Positions 1 through 8,591 of a DNA stretch of 64,000 nt are shown in pieces. The notes under the pieces are model-generated. The model saw only the letters and a list, made by a program, of their open reading frames with translations. It made no database searches and had not been told where the DNA came from. Numbering within the stretch: position 1 is the stretch's first letter; each line of letters begins with the position of its first letter. The position numbers and the translations under genes are program-made. Source of the stretch: DASQHW01 sp038209365. Its GTDB lineage: Bacteria > Actinomycetota > Acidimicrobiia > IMCC26256 > PALSA-610. The DNA lies in NCBI GenBank assembly GCA_038209365.1, contig JBBQXS010000014.1, forward strand, positions 33,248-97,247. Reading direction: 5' to 3'.

Positions 1-1
1 C

Positions 2-547
2 GACGGCGTCGTCGCGAAGCCACTCGCGGACACGTACCATCCCGGCCAGCGCGCGATGGTGAAGGTCAAGCACGAGCGCACGTGCGACTGTGTGGTCGCC
101 GGCTATCGCGTCCACAAGGACGGCAACGGCGTCGGCTCGCTGCTCGTAGGCCTCTACGACGACGACGGCTCGCTCCATCACGTCGGTGTCGCGAGTGGGA
201 TGGCGGCGAAGCGACGCGCCGAGCTCCAGCACGACGTCGAGCCGTTGCGCGCGCACGCGCTCGACGACCACCCGTGGAAGGACTGGGCCGAGGCCGTGCA
301 CGACGCCGCGACCCAAGGGCAGCGCATGCCGGGCGGCCCGAGTCGCTGGAACGCAAAGAAGGATCTCTCCTGGGAACCGCTGCGAATCGAACGCGTCGCC
401 GAGGTCGAGTACGAGGGATTGCTGAACGGTCGCTTCCGCCACAACGCGCGCTTCCGGCGTTGGCGACCCGACAAGGATCCCGACGACTGCACCTACGCGC
501 AGCTCGAGACGGTCCCGCCCGCCGAGCTCCGCGAGATGTTCACGTGA
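2..547 (+). CDS. ATP-dependent DNA ligase, C-terminal part (gene enters from the left edge)
   Basis: The frame is open from the first bases, so the 5' end lies outside the window; about 181 residues are visible. The visible part starts at nucleotidyltransferase motif IV (DGVVAK) and continues into motif V (VKVKHE), whose lysines contact ATP in the covalent nucleotidyltransferase family. An OB-fold C-terminal domain follows, rich in Arg and Trp. The architecture matches the small ATP-dependent ligases of actinobacteria (LigC or LigB type), which seal nicks in repair rather than replacing the NAD-dependent replicative LigA. The exact subtype cannot be settled without the N-terminus. It is separated from rimP by a terminator hairpin, so it is not in that operon. 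Confidence 0.85.
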   Translation, partial: DGVVAKPLADTYHPGQRAMVKVKHERTCDCVVAGYRVHKDGNGVGSLLVGLYDDDGSLHHVGVASGMAAKRRAELQHDVEPLRAHALDDHPWKDWAEAVHDAATQGQRMPGGPSRWNAKKDLSWEPLRIERVAEVEYEGLLNGRFRHNARFRRWRPDKDPDDCTYAQLETVPPAELREMFT

Positions 548-592
548 GCGAATCATCCCGTTTCTGCCGAGTCCGGCGATCGGACGGCGCGC

Positions 593-662
593 TACACTGA
601 CTCGGTTGTATCGGGCGCCCTTCGTCGGGCGGGGGAAACGTGGGCCGAGGCCCACGTTTTTT
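593..662 (+). terminator. Intrinsic terminator or attenuator in the rimP leader
   Basis: An 8-bp perfect stem, ACGTGGGC at 638-645 with GCCCACGT at 650-657, closes a CGAG loop and runs directly into six T residues (657-662), the full signature of a Rho-independent terminator. A -10-like TACACT lies upstream at 593-598, and a second smaller hairpin (GGGCGCCC with TTCG loop) lies between. If that promoter is real, the terminator is inside the rimP-nusA leader and would act as an attenuator. If not, it simply ends the ligase transcript. The terminator is seen directly; attenuation is inference. Confidence 0.75.
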
Positions 663-719
663 CTTGGTCTCGTGCGGCCGGGAAGGCGCAGCGAGAGAGC
701 CATCGAGGTGAGGCAGACG

Positions 720-1259
720 GTGAGCGCGACGGAGAGACAACTCGAAGCCGTACGCGCCGCAGCCGAGCCTGCCGTCCATGCGCTCGGACTCGCCGTGTAC
801 GACCTCGAGCTGCTCGGCGGCGCCGGCGCCCGCACGCTACGGATCACCGTGACCCGCGAGGGGGGCGTCGACCTCGAGGCCATCACCGCGGTGACACAGG
901 CCGTGTCGCCGCTGGTCGACGAGGCCGACGCGGTGAACGGCCCGTACCTCCTCGAGGTGAGCAGCCCCGGCATCGAGCGGTCCCTGCGGCGGCCGGAGCA
1001 CTTCACCGGTGCAGTCGGCGAACAAGTTTCGATCAAATACCACACCGAGGCGGGTCCCTGCCGAGTGCGCGGCACCCTCGTCGCGTTCGACGGCGACCAA
1101 TGTGCGGTCGAGGAGGACGAGCTGAGGGTCGAGGTCCCCGTCGGCGACATCACCCAAGCGCGCACCGTGTTCGAGTGGGGCCCGCAGCCGCGTCCCGGCA
1201 AGGGCGCCAAGACGGGCCAGGCCGGCAAGCCCCGAGCGCGCGCGAAGGAGCATCGATGA
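720..1259 (+). CDS. rimP: Ribosome maturation factor RimP
   Basis: RimP (YhbC/YlxS) binds the nascent 30S subunit and helps assemble the S12/S19 region. The 179-residue product has the family signature LLEVSSPGIERSL in the middle and the C-terminal barrel. A Lys/Arg-rich tail follows that is longer than in Escherichia coli. I chose the GTG at 720 because AGGTGAGG lies about 7 bases upstream; a GTG at 708 in the same frame is the alternative. The stop overlaps the nusA ATG (ATGA), showing translational coupling. rimP-nusA-infB is the standard order in bacteria. Confidence 0.93.
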   Translation: MSATERQLEAVRAAAEPAVHALGLAVYDLELLGGAGARTLRITVTREGGVDLEAITAVTQAVSPLVDEADAVNGPYLLEVSSPGIERSLRRPEHFTGAVGEQVSIKYHTEAGPCRVRGTLVAFDGDQCAVEEDELRVEVPVGDITQARTVFEWGPQPRPGKGAKTGQAGKPRARAKEHR

Positions 1260-2605
1260 AAAATCCCGAAATGCTCGAGGCGCTCTCCGCTCTTGCCTTG
1301 GAGAAGGGCATCTCGGAGGACGTGATGCTCGAGGCGCTCGCGAACGCGCTCGTCACCGCCTACAAGCGGATGCCCGAGGCGGCCGAGGAAGCACTCGTCG
1401 AGATCGACGTCGAGACCGGCGAGATCCGCGTGATCGCACAAGAGCTCGACGAAGACGGCAACGTCACGCGCGAGTGGGATGACACGCCTGCCGACTTCGG
1501 ACGCATCGCGGCCCAGACGGCCAAGCAGGTCATCCTGCAGCGCATCCGCGAGGCCGAACGCGAGATGAAGTACGAGGAATACGCCGGTCGTGAGGGCGAC
1601 ATCGTCACCGGCATCATCCAGCAAACGGACGCGCGCTACACGCTGCTCGATCTCGGCCGGGTCGAGGCGCTCTTGCCGCAGGCGGAGCAGGTTCCCGGCG
1701 ACCGCTACGACCACGGGTCGCGCATGAAGGCGTACATCGTGGAGGTCCGCAAGACGGCCAAGGGTCCACAGATCGTGGTGTCGCGTACGCATCCCGGCCT
1801 CGTGAGGCGTTTGTTCGAGCTCGAGGTCCCTGAGCTCCTCGACGGCCTCGTCGAGATCAAGGCGGTCGCCCGCGAGCCGGGTCATCGGACGAAGCTCGCG
1901 GTCGCGTCGAACGACCAGAACGTCGACCCGGTCGGCGCGTGCGTCGGCGCGCGGGGCATGCGCGTGCGCCAGGTGGTGAACGAGCTCAAGGGCGAGAAGG
2001 TCGACATCGTGCCGTACAGCGGCGAGCCCCAGGAATTCGTGATGCGCGCGCTCGCGCCCGCGAAGGTGCGTGAGGTGCGGATCCACGAGAACACCGGTAT
2101 CGCGGAGGTCATCGTTCCCGACTTCCAGCTGTCGCTCGCGATCGGCAAGGAGGGCCAAAACGCGCGCCTGGCCGCGCGCCTGACGGGCTGGCGCGTGGAC
2201 ATCAAGAGCGAGACGCAGCTCGCAGAAGAGGAGTCGGGCGGCGGCTACGCCGAAGGCGAATGGGTCGAGGGCACCGACGGTCAATTGATGTGGCAGCCGG
2301 CCGGCGGCGGCGAAGCGATCAGCGCGGCGGAGGCGGGCTACGGCACCGTGACGGCGGCCAAGACCGTGGCGCCCGACGGCATCACGCCCGAGCGTGACGA
2401 CGCCGTCATCGGCGTCGACGACACGGTCGACACCACACCGCCGGCCGAAGAAGCCGCGATACACGTCGACGCATCCGTCGCCGACGAGGCGGCCGACGAG
2501 CTCGCAGCCGACGCAGACATCGACGCCGAGGATCCGGATGTGCGCGCAGAAGCGGAATTGGAGATCGAGGAGGCGAGCGCCACCACGGCGGGAGACGACG
2601 CTTGA
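1256..2605 (+). CDS. nusA: Transcription termination/antitermination protein NusA
   Basis: NusA binds RNA polymerase near the RNA exit channel and modulates pausing, termination and antitermination. The 449-residue protein has the N-terminal polymerase-binding domain (starting KNPEMLEALS), an S1 domain around residues 120-190 and two KH domains. These include the GACVGARGMRV and AIGKEGQNARLAARL GxxG loops. As in other actinobacteria it lacks the gamma-proteobacterial C-terminal repeats. It ends instead in a roughly 100-residue acidic, Ala/Asp/Glu-rich tail that is probably disordered. The ATG overlaps the rimP stop. Confidence 0.96.
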   Translation: MKNPEMLEALSALALEKGISEDVMLEALANALVTAYKRMPEAAEEALVEIDVETGEIRVIAQELDEDGNVTREWDDTPADFGRIAAQTAKQVILQRIREAEREMKYEEYAGREGDIVTGIIQQTDARYTLLDLGRVEALLPQAEQVPGDRYDHGSRMKAYIVEVRKTAKGPQIVVSRTHPGLVRRLFELEVPELLDGLVEIKAVAREPGHRTKLAVASNDQNVDPVGACVGARGMRVRQVVNELKGEKVDIVPYSGEPQEFVMRALAPAKVREVRIHENTGIAEVIVPDFQLSLAIGKEGQNARLAARLTGWRVDIKSETQLAEEESGGGYAEGEWVEGTDGQLMWQPAGGGEAISAAEAGYGTVTAAKTVAPDGITPERDDAVIGVDDTVDTTPPAEEAAIHVDASVADEAADELAADADIDAEDPDVRAEAELEIEEASATTAGDDA

Positions 2606-2748
2606 GCGAGGCGCATCCGGGCCTGGGCGAGGCGCCATTCGGAGACGCCCGGCACAGGCGGACGGTGCCACGCGAGGGAACGAGCACCGAAGCGGGAGCG
2701 CCCCGCGCGAGACTATCCAGCGAGATTTTCTAAAGAACGGAACAAGGT

Positions 2749-5562
2749 TTGGCCACGAAGAAGATCCGGATCTATGAGCTGGCTCGAGAGCTCGGCGTCG
2801 ACAACCACCTTGTCGTCGAGCTCGCGAACGAGCTCAAGATCGGCGTGAAGAGCCACTCGTCGAGCATCGACGAGCCGTCGGCCGATCGCGTCCGGAGGCT
2901 GGCCGACAGTCGCGGCCTCAAGCGGGAGCCCGAGCCCGAGCCCACCCCCGAGCCCGAACCGGCGACGCCGGCCGTACGCGCGGACGAGCCGGAGCCCGCA
3001 CCCGACCGCGGACCCGAACCCACCTCGGAGCCGGCGCCGGCGCCGGAACGCGTCCTGGAACCGGTTTCGGCGCTCACCGCCGAGGGAGAGGAACCGAAGC
3101 CTGCGGTCGTCCGATCGACCCATCGCGTGGTCCGCTCGTCCCCGACGCCGCCCATGCCGGCGCCGCCGGCACCGCTCGAGCGGCCGGCCGCGGCCCCGCC
3201 CGCGCCGGCGCGCCCTGTCCCTCCCGTGCCCGAAGTCGACCGTCCGGCCGCCCATGCCGCGCCGCCTCCGCCTCGTCCGACGTCCGCGAGCGGCAAGCCG
3301 ATCCCGCCGCCGCCCGGCGGCGGCAAGCCCCCGACTCCGCCTCCCGGTCCGCGCGGTGGGCCGGGCAGCTTCGGCAGCCGGCCCGGTGGACCTCGCAGCA
3401 GCCCCGGGGGCGGACCCGGTCCCGGCAGCGGGCCCGGTGGCGCCCGTGGCGGAGGGTACGGCGGTGCCGCCGGTCCGCGCACGGGTGGCGGCGGCGGTGG
3501 TGGTGGCGGCTACGCCGGTGGTCCGGGCGGCGGTCCCGGTGGTCCGGGCGGCGCCCGCACCGGCGCGCCCGGTCGCGGACGCGGTGGTCCGGGTGGCGGT
3601 CCCGGTGGTCCGGGCGGCGGTCCAGGCGGCTACAGCGGACGCGGCCGTCCCGGTGGGCCCCCGCAGCGCCGGCGCAAGAAGCGCCGTCGCGATCGCGCCG
3701 AGCTCGAGCCCGCGTCGCAGAGGCTCACGCCCGCCGATGCGCCGGTTCCCGAAGGTGAGATCGTCGTCGCGCTCGGCAGCACGATCCAGGAGTACGCCCC
3801 GAAGCTGAACCGCACGCCGGCCGACCTCGTGCGCATCCTGTTCGAGGCAGGCGAGATGGTGACCGCAACGGCATCGCTCGCCGACGAGATGATCGAGTTG
3901 ATCGCGGAGTCGCTCGGCGCCCAGGTGCTCATCGTGGAGCCGGGCAGCGAGCAAGAGGTCGAGCTCATCGCGATGCTCACCGCCGACGACGACGAGGAAG
4001 ACGACGAGGCGCTGCTCGAACCGCGGCCGCCGGTCATCACGGTGATGGGACACGTCGACCACGGCAAGACCACACTGCTCGACCGCATCCGCCACGCCAA
4101 CGTGGTCGCGGGCGAGGCCGGTGGGATCACGCAGGCGATCGGTGCCTACCAGGTCGACCGGGACGGCCGGAAGATCACGTTCATCGACACGCCCGGACAC
4201 GAGGCGTTCACCGCGATGCGTTCGCGGGGTGCCGACGTCACCGACATCGCGATCCTCGTCGTGGCGGCCGACGACGGCGTGATGCCTCAGACGGTCGAGG
4301 CGATCAGCCACGCCCGCGCGCAGGTCGAGCCGTCGGTGCCGATCGTCGTCGCGGTGACGAAGGTCGACCGCGAGGACGCGGACCCGACGCGCGTTCGTCA
4401 GCAGCTCACCGAGCAGGAGCTCGTTCCCGAGGAGTGGGGTGGCGACACGATCGTCGTCGACGTCTCCGCGCCGACCGGTCAGGGGATCGAGGAGCTCCTC
4501 GATGCCCTGCTGCTCGTCGCCGACGCGAGCGAGATCTCGCAGTACCTGTACGCGAACCCGAAGAAGCTCGCACGCGCCGACGTGCTCGAGTCACATCTCG
4601 ACCAGGGTCGCGGCCCGGTCGTGACCGCGCTGGTGAAGGAAGGCACGCTCGGCGTCGGCGACATCATCGTCGCCGGGCCCGCGTGGGGTCGTGTGCGGGC
4701 GATGTTCGACGAGAACGGCGCGGCCGTCAACGAAGCGGGGCCATCAGTACCCGTCGAGGTGCTCGGCCTCGACGATGTGCCGCTCGCAGGTGACGAGCTG
4801 CGCGTCGCGCCGTCCGACAAGATCGCGCGCACCGTTGCCGAGGCACGCGAGCACCGGCGCAAGGTCGCCGCCCAGCGCAATCCGTTGATGCTCGGCGGTG
4901 GCGCCCGCCTCGAGGACATCTTCGCGATGGTGCAACGGGGCGAGGTCGCAACGCTGAACCTCATCGTGAAGGCCGAATCCCAGGGCTCGCTCGAAGCGAT
5001 CACCGACGCGCTGCGCAAGCTCGACCAGGAGCACGACGAGGTGCGGTTGTCGTTCGTGCACCGCGGCGTCGGCGGCATCACCGAATCGGACCTTACGCTT
5101 GCGGCCGTGTCGAACGCGACGGTCATCGGCTTCAACGTGCGACCCGATCGCAAGGCACGCGAGGTTGCAGAGCGCGAGGGCGTCGAGATGCGCCTCTACG
5201 AGGTCATCTACAACCTGCTCTCCGACGTGAGCAACGCGCTCGTCGGCATGCTCAAGCCCGAGTTCGAAGAAGTCGTCACGGGCGACGCCGAAGTTCGCGA
5301 GGTGTTCTCGGTGCCGCGCATCGGCCGGGTCGCCGGCTGTTACGTCACGAACGGCGTCATCACGCGCGGCTCCAAGGTGCGGTTCCTGCGCGAAGGCACG
5401 ATCATCTGGAAGGGTCAGATCGCGTCGCTGCGCCGCTTCAAGGACGACGTGCGCGAGGTCCGCGAGGGCTTCGAATGCGGCATCGGTCTCGAGAACTACC
5501 AGGACCTCAAGCAGGGCGACCTCATCGAGACCTTCGAGGAGCGCGAGATCGCGAGAGTTTGA
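2749..5562 (+). CDS. infB: Translation initiation factor IF-2
   Basis: IF-2 is the GTPase that brings initiator tRNA to the 30S subunit and drives subunit joining. The 937-residue protein has an N-terminal IF2_N helix module (KIRIYELARELG), a Pro/Glu-rich stretch at about residues 60-190 and a very Gly-rich stretch at about 190-305. A second IF2_N module lies at about 340-395. The GTPase follows, with GHVDHGKT at 434-441, DTPGH at 480 and TKVD at 537, then the tRNA-binding C-domain. The start is TTG: an in-frame TAA at 2731 leaves no earlier candidate, and the SD is weak. The 143 bp after nusA, where ylxR normally sits, shows no ylxR-like frame. Confidence 0.96.
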   Translation: MATKKIRIYELARELGVDNHLVVELANELKIGVKSHSSSIDEPSADRVRRLADSRGLKREPEPEPTPEPEPATPAVRADEPEPAPDRGPEPTSEPAPAPERVLEPVSALTAEGEEPKPAVVRSTHRVVRSSPTPPMPAPPAPLERPAAAPPAPARPVPPVPEVDRPAAHAAPPPPRPTSASGKPIPPPPGGGKPPTPPPGPRGGPGSFGSRPGGPRSSPGGGPGPGSGPGGARGGGYGGAAGPRTGGGGGGGGGYAGGPGGGPGGPGGARTGAPGRGRGGPGGGPGGPGGGPGGYSGRGRPGGPPQRRRKKRRRDRAELEPASQRLTPADAPVPEGEIVVALGSTIQEYAPKLNRTPADLVRILFEAGEMVTATASLADEMIELIAESLGAQVLIVEPGSEQEVELIAMLTADDDEEDDEALLEPRPPVITVMGHVDHGKTTLLDRIRHANVVAGEAGGITQAIGAYQVDRDGRKITFIDTPGHEAFTAMRSRGADVTDIAILVVAADDGVMPQTVEAISHARAQVEPSVPIVVAVTKVDREDADPTRVRQQLTEQELVPEEWGGDTIVVDVSAPTGQGIEELLDALLLVADASEISQYLYANPKKLARADVLESHLDQGRGPVVTALVKEGTLGVGDIIVAGPAWGRVRAMFDENGAAVNEAGPSVPVEVLGLDDVPLAGDELRVAPSDKIARTVAEAREHRRKVAAQRNPLMLGGGARLEDIFAMVQRGEVATLNLIVKAESQGSLEAITDALRKLDQEHDEVRLSFVHRGVGGITESDLTLAAVSNATVIGFNVRPDRKAREVAEREGVEMRLYEVIYNLLSDVSNALVGMLKPEFEEVVTGDAEVREVFSVPRIGRVAGCYVTNGVITRGSKVRFLREGTIIWKGQIASLRRFKDDVREVREGFECGIGLENYQDLKQGDLIETFEEREIARV

Positions 5563-5584
5563 GCATTCGGGGAAAGGTCGCGGG

Positions 5585-6742
5585 GTGAGCGCGCTCGCCG
5601 TCCTCCTCCTCATGCTCGGGATCGCCGGCGCGCTCACGCGGCCGGCGGGTGTTCCGGCGTGGGTGCCGCCCACAATCGCCGCGGCCGTCGCACTCGCGAC
5701 CGGCGTCGTGGATCTGGCAGGCGTACGCGCCGCGTGGCGTCCGCTCGCCGCGCCGCTCGCGTTCGTCGCGGTGGCCGTTCCGCTCGCGGCATCTCTGGAT
5801 GACGTCGGGGTCTTCGGCGAGCTCGCCGCGCTCGCCGCCCGCAGCCGTTTCGTGGTCGGTCGCCTCTGGGTCCTCGCCGCGGTCGTCGTGGCGCTGTTGA
5901 ACCTCGATGCGGCGGTCGTGTTGTTGACGCCGCTCTACGTCCGCACCGCGTTGCTCGTCGACGTCGATCCCGCGGCGCTCGCGTTCCAACCCGTGCTCCT
6001 CGCGTCACTCGCAAGTGGCGTCCTTCCGGTGTCGAATCTCACGAACCTGGTGGTCGCGTCCCGCTTGTCGCTGACGAACGGTGACTTCCTCCGACATCTC
6101 GCATTGCCCTCGGTCGCGGCGTGCGCGGTCGGCTGGTGCGCATATCGAGTGGTCTTCCCGGCTCGCGCCCGCGCCTCGACGGCCGCGCACGCGCCCGACC
6201 GGCGCGCGTTGCGGCTCGGGCTCGGCGCCATCGCGTTGTTCCTGTTCCTGCTCATCGGTGGTGAGGTCGTCGGTCTGCCGGCGTGGGGTGCCGCACTCGC
6301 CACCGAGGTCGCGCTCCTCGGGGTGACACGCAAGCTTCCGCTGCGCCACGTGCCGGTGGGAACCATCGCGCTGGCCGCCGCGCTCGCGGTGCTTGCCACA
6401 GGTGTCGTCGCTGCCTTGCCCAACGCACTCTCCGCGCTCGGTGCCGGCGGCGCCGGGGGCTTCGCGACAGGTGTCGTCGCCTCCGACGCGCTCAACAACC
6501 TGCCGGCGGTCCTGGTCGGGCTCCCGCACGTCACACACGTGTCAGCCGCGTGGCCACTGTTGCTGGGGGTGAACCTGGGACCGACGCTCCTCCTCACCGG
6601 CTCGCTGGCCGGCCTGCTCTGGCACGCGAGCGCGCGCCGGGCGGGCGTGGAGATCCCGGCGGCGACGTACAGCCGGGTCGGCCTCGCGGTCGGTGTTCCC
6701 GCGATGCTCGCGGCGGCGGCGGTCCTGTGGGCGTCCGGGTGA
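5585..6742 (+). CDS. ArsB/SLC13-type integral membrane permease
   Basis: The 385-residue product is almost entirely hydrophobic with about ten predicted membrane segments. Two re-entrant motifs are typical of the ion-transporter superfamily that holds ArsB and SLC13/DASS carriers: SNLTNLVVA near residue 155 and SDALNNLPA near residue 300. The substrate (arsenite, dicarboxylate or another anion) cannot be read from the sequence. The GTG start has GGGGAAAGG 6-7 bases upstream. It sits 22 bases after infB and nearly touches ylxP, so it is probably co-transcribed with the translation genes, which is an unusual place for a permease. Confidence 0.75.
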   Translation: MSALAVLLLMLGIAGALTRPAGVPAWVPPTIAAAVALATGVVDLAGVRAAWRPLAAPLAFVAVAVPLAASLDDVGVFGELAALAARSRFVVGRLWVLAAVVVALLNLDAAVVLLTPLYVRTALLVDVDPAALAFQPVLLASLASGVLPVSNLTNLVVASRLSLTNGDFLRHLALPSVAACAVGWCAYRVVFPARARASTAAHAPDRRALRLGLGAIALFLFLLIGGEVVGLPAWGAALATEVALLGVTRKLPLRHVPVGTIALAAALAVLATGVVAALPNALSALGAGGAGGFATGVVASDALNNLPAVLVGLPHVTHVSAAWPLLLGVNLGPTLLLTGSLAGLLWHASARRAGVEIPAATYSRVGLAVGVPAMLAAAAVLWASG

Positions 6743-6750
6743 ATATACGG

Positions 6751-7071
6751 ATGCGTACGGCGCGAAGATGGGGCGTGCACGCAGTTGCCGTCTGTTTCGA
6801 TCTGCACGTCCCGCAGAGCCGATCGCTGAAGACCAAGCGCGCCGCCATCCGGCCGATCGTCGACGGCCTGCGGCACCGTTACCGCGTCTCGGTCGCCGAG
6901 GTCGACCACCAGGACCAGTGGCAGCGCGCCGCGATCGGTGTCGCCGTGGTCGGCGGCACGAACGCCCAAGTGCGCGACGTGCTGGCATCGGTCGAGCGCT
7001 TCGTCACCAACGCGCCGGACATCGAGCTGCTCGACATCGAAACCGCATGGCTCGAGAGCGAAAACTCGTGA
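6751..7071 (+). CDS. ylxP: DUF503 family protein YlxP
   Basis: A small protein of about 106 residues with the DUF503 signature SRSLKTKRAAIRPIVDGL near the N-terminus and the IGVAVVGG strand in the middle. YlxP lies between infB and rbfA in Bacillus and many actinobacteria and is thought to act in ribosome or tRNA metabolism, though its reaction is unknown. I chose ATG 6751 because GGGTGA lies 8 bases before it. Homologues start near the GTG at 6775, which is the alternative. The position just before rbfA supports the assignment. Confidence 0.82.
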   Translation: MRTARRWGVHAVAVCFDLHVPQSRSLKTKRAAIRPIVDGLRHRYRVSVAEVDHQDQWQRAAIGVAVVGGTNAQVRDVLASVERFVTNAPDIELLDIETAWLESENS

Positions 7072-7096
7072 GCATACAGCCCATGATCCGACACTC

Positions 7097-7519
7097 ATGA
7101 CCAGCGCTCGCCGCTATCCGCGAACCGCGCGCGTCAATGAGTCGATGCTGGAAGTGCTCGCCGACGAACTCTCACGCATGAACGACTCCCGCCTCGAGCT
7201 GGTCACGTTCACCGGCGTCAAGGTGAGCCGCGACCTTTCGCACGCGACCGTCTTCTATTCGACGCTCGCGGCGACCACCGGCGGTGCGCCCGAGTCGTTC
7301 GCGGACAACGCGGCGGCCGCGCTCGCCGCAGCCGCACCTCATCTCCGCGGCATACTCGGTCGGCAGTTGCGAATCCGGCAGGTGCCGCGCCTCGTCTTCA
7401 AGGTCGATCCCGGGATCGTGTCGGGTCAACGGATCGAGGAGATCCTCCGAGAGATCCACCACGTCGAGGCGTCCGAGGAGCAGGCTGGTTCGGCGGGCAC
7501 GATGGAGGAGGACAGGTGA
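7097..7519 (+). CDS. rbfA: 30S ribosome-binding factor RbfA
   Basis: RbfA is a cold-shock-type KH-fold protein that binds the 5' helix of 16S rRNA late in 30S maturation. The 140-residue product shows the family pattern: ARVNESMLEVLADELSR at the N-terminus, then VTGVKVS-like and LRIRQVPRLVFKVD blocks, the latter a strong C-terminal family signature. A short acidic tail (EEDR) overlaps the next gene by four bases (GTGA). The position between ylxP and nrnA/truB is standard for actinobacteria. Confidence 0.93.
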   Translation: MTSARRYPRTARVNESMLEVLADELSRMNDSRLELVTFTGVKVSRDLSHATVFYSTLAATTGGAPESFADNAAAALAAAAPHLRGILGRQLRIRQVPRLVFKVDPGIVSGQRIEEILREIHHVEASEEQAGSAGTMEEDR

Positions 7520-8529
7520 CCGGTACGGGCGCGACGGACGGGCGGCGAGACTCGGCGGACCTCGCGGTCGACGCCGAGCTCGCGCGCGCGGCGAATGCCA
7601 TCCGAAGCATCCCGGACGCCGTGGTCGCGCTCGCATGTCACATCAATCCCGATGGTGACGCGCTGGGGTCGATGCTCGGGTTGCACCACGCGTTGCGGGC
7701 CGCGGGCATCCCGAGCATTGCGTCGTTCTCGGAGCCCTTCGTGGTCGCGCCGCACTACCGTGAGCTCCCGGGCCTCGACCTGCTTTCGCCGCCCGACCGG
7801 TTCCCGCACGACCCGCCCGTCATGGTCACCTTCGACTCGGGAACATTGGGGCGTCTCGGCGATCTCGAACCGTCGGCCAAGGCTGCGGGTGAGCTCATCG
7901 TGATCGACCATCACGTCTCGAACCAGCGCTACGGGAAGATCAACGTCATCGATCCGAACGCGGCGGCGAGCGGAGTGCTCGTGCGTCGCCTGATCGAGCA
8001 CTTGCAGCTCCCACTCACACGCGACAGCGCCGTCTGCCTGTACACCGCGCTCGTCTGCGACACGGGACGGTTCCAATACGAGTCGACGACGCCGGCGGTG
8101 TTCGACCTCGCACGCGAGCTGGCCACGTTCGATCTTCCGATCTCCGAGCTCTCGCGCACGTTGTTCGAGGAGCACCGCTTCGCATACCTCCAGCTGCTTG
8201 CAGACGTCCTCTCCCACGCAGTGCTGATCACCGACAAGCAGTTCGTGTGGACCAAGGTGACCCAGGCCGACCTCGCGCGCCACGGGGTGACGTTCGAGGA
8301 AGTCGAAGGGCTCATCGACGTGGTGCGGCGCACGCGGGAAGCCGAGGTGTCGTGCGTGCTCAAGGAAGCCGCGGACGCGACGTGGCGCGTCAGCCTCCGC
8401 TCCCTCGGTCGCGTCGACGTTCGCCGCATCGCCGAACAACAGGGCGGTGGCGGACATCGCTTCGCGGCCGGCTTCACCAGCGACGAACGCCCCGACGAGA
8501 TCGTCACGAAGATCGTCGGAGCGTTGTAA
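7516..8529 (+). CDS. nrnA: DHH-family oligoribonuclease / pAp phosphatase NrnA
   Basis: NrnA degrades short RNA oligomers and hydrolyses pAp to AMP using Mn ions. The 337-residue protein contains the DHH phosphoesterase motifs: HINPDGDALGS near residue 42, D in the VTFDSGT block, and DHH at 131-133. The C-terminal DHHA1 module ends in the glycine-rich GGGGHRFAAGF substrate loop. The GTG start overlaps the rbfA stop. In actinobacteria a DHH protein regularly stands between rbfA and truB. Some members also hydrolyse c-di-AMP linear products, which sequence alone cannot decide. Confidence 0.9.
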   Translation: MTGTGATDGRRDSADLAVDAELARAANAIRSIPDAVVALACHINPDGDALGSMLGLHHALRAAGIPSIASFSEPFVVAPHYRELPGLDLLSPPDRFPHDPPVMVTFDSGTLGRLGDLEPSAKAAGELIVIDHHVSNQRYGKINVIDPNAAASGVLVRRLIEHLQLPLTRDSAVCLYTALVCDTGRFQYESTTPAVFDLARELATFDLPISELSRTLFEEHRFAYLQLLADVLSHAVLITDKQFVWTKVTQADLARHGVTFEEVEGLIDVVRRTREAEVSCVLKEAADATWRVSLRSLGRVDVRRIAEQQGGGGHRFAAGFTSDERPDEIVTKIVGAL

Positions 8530-8591
8530 CACTGTTTGCAACAGTGCCGACCGTGGGGGGTCGCTTCGTTGCAGACAGTAGGTTGGGCGGT

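Noticed and set aside
2606..2748. A degenerate ylxR gene between nusA and infB
   Set aside because: No frame shows the ylxR cysteine or Arg/Val patterns, so the gene seems absent rather than decayed.
2713..4311. A 532-codon open frame opposite infB
   Set aside because: It translates the Gly/Pro-rich region of infB backwards into low-complexity Ala/Arg/Thr sequence with no domain, and it overlaps the clear IF-2 gene completely.
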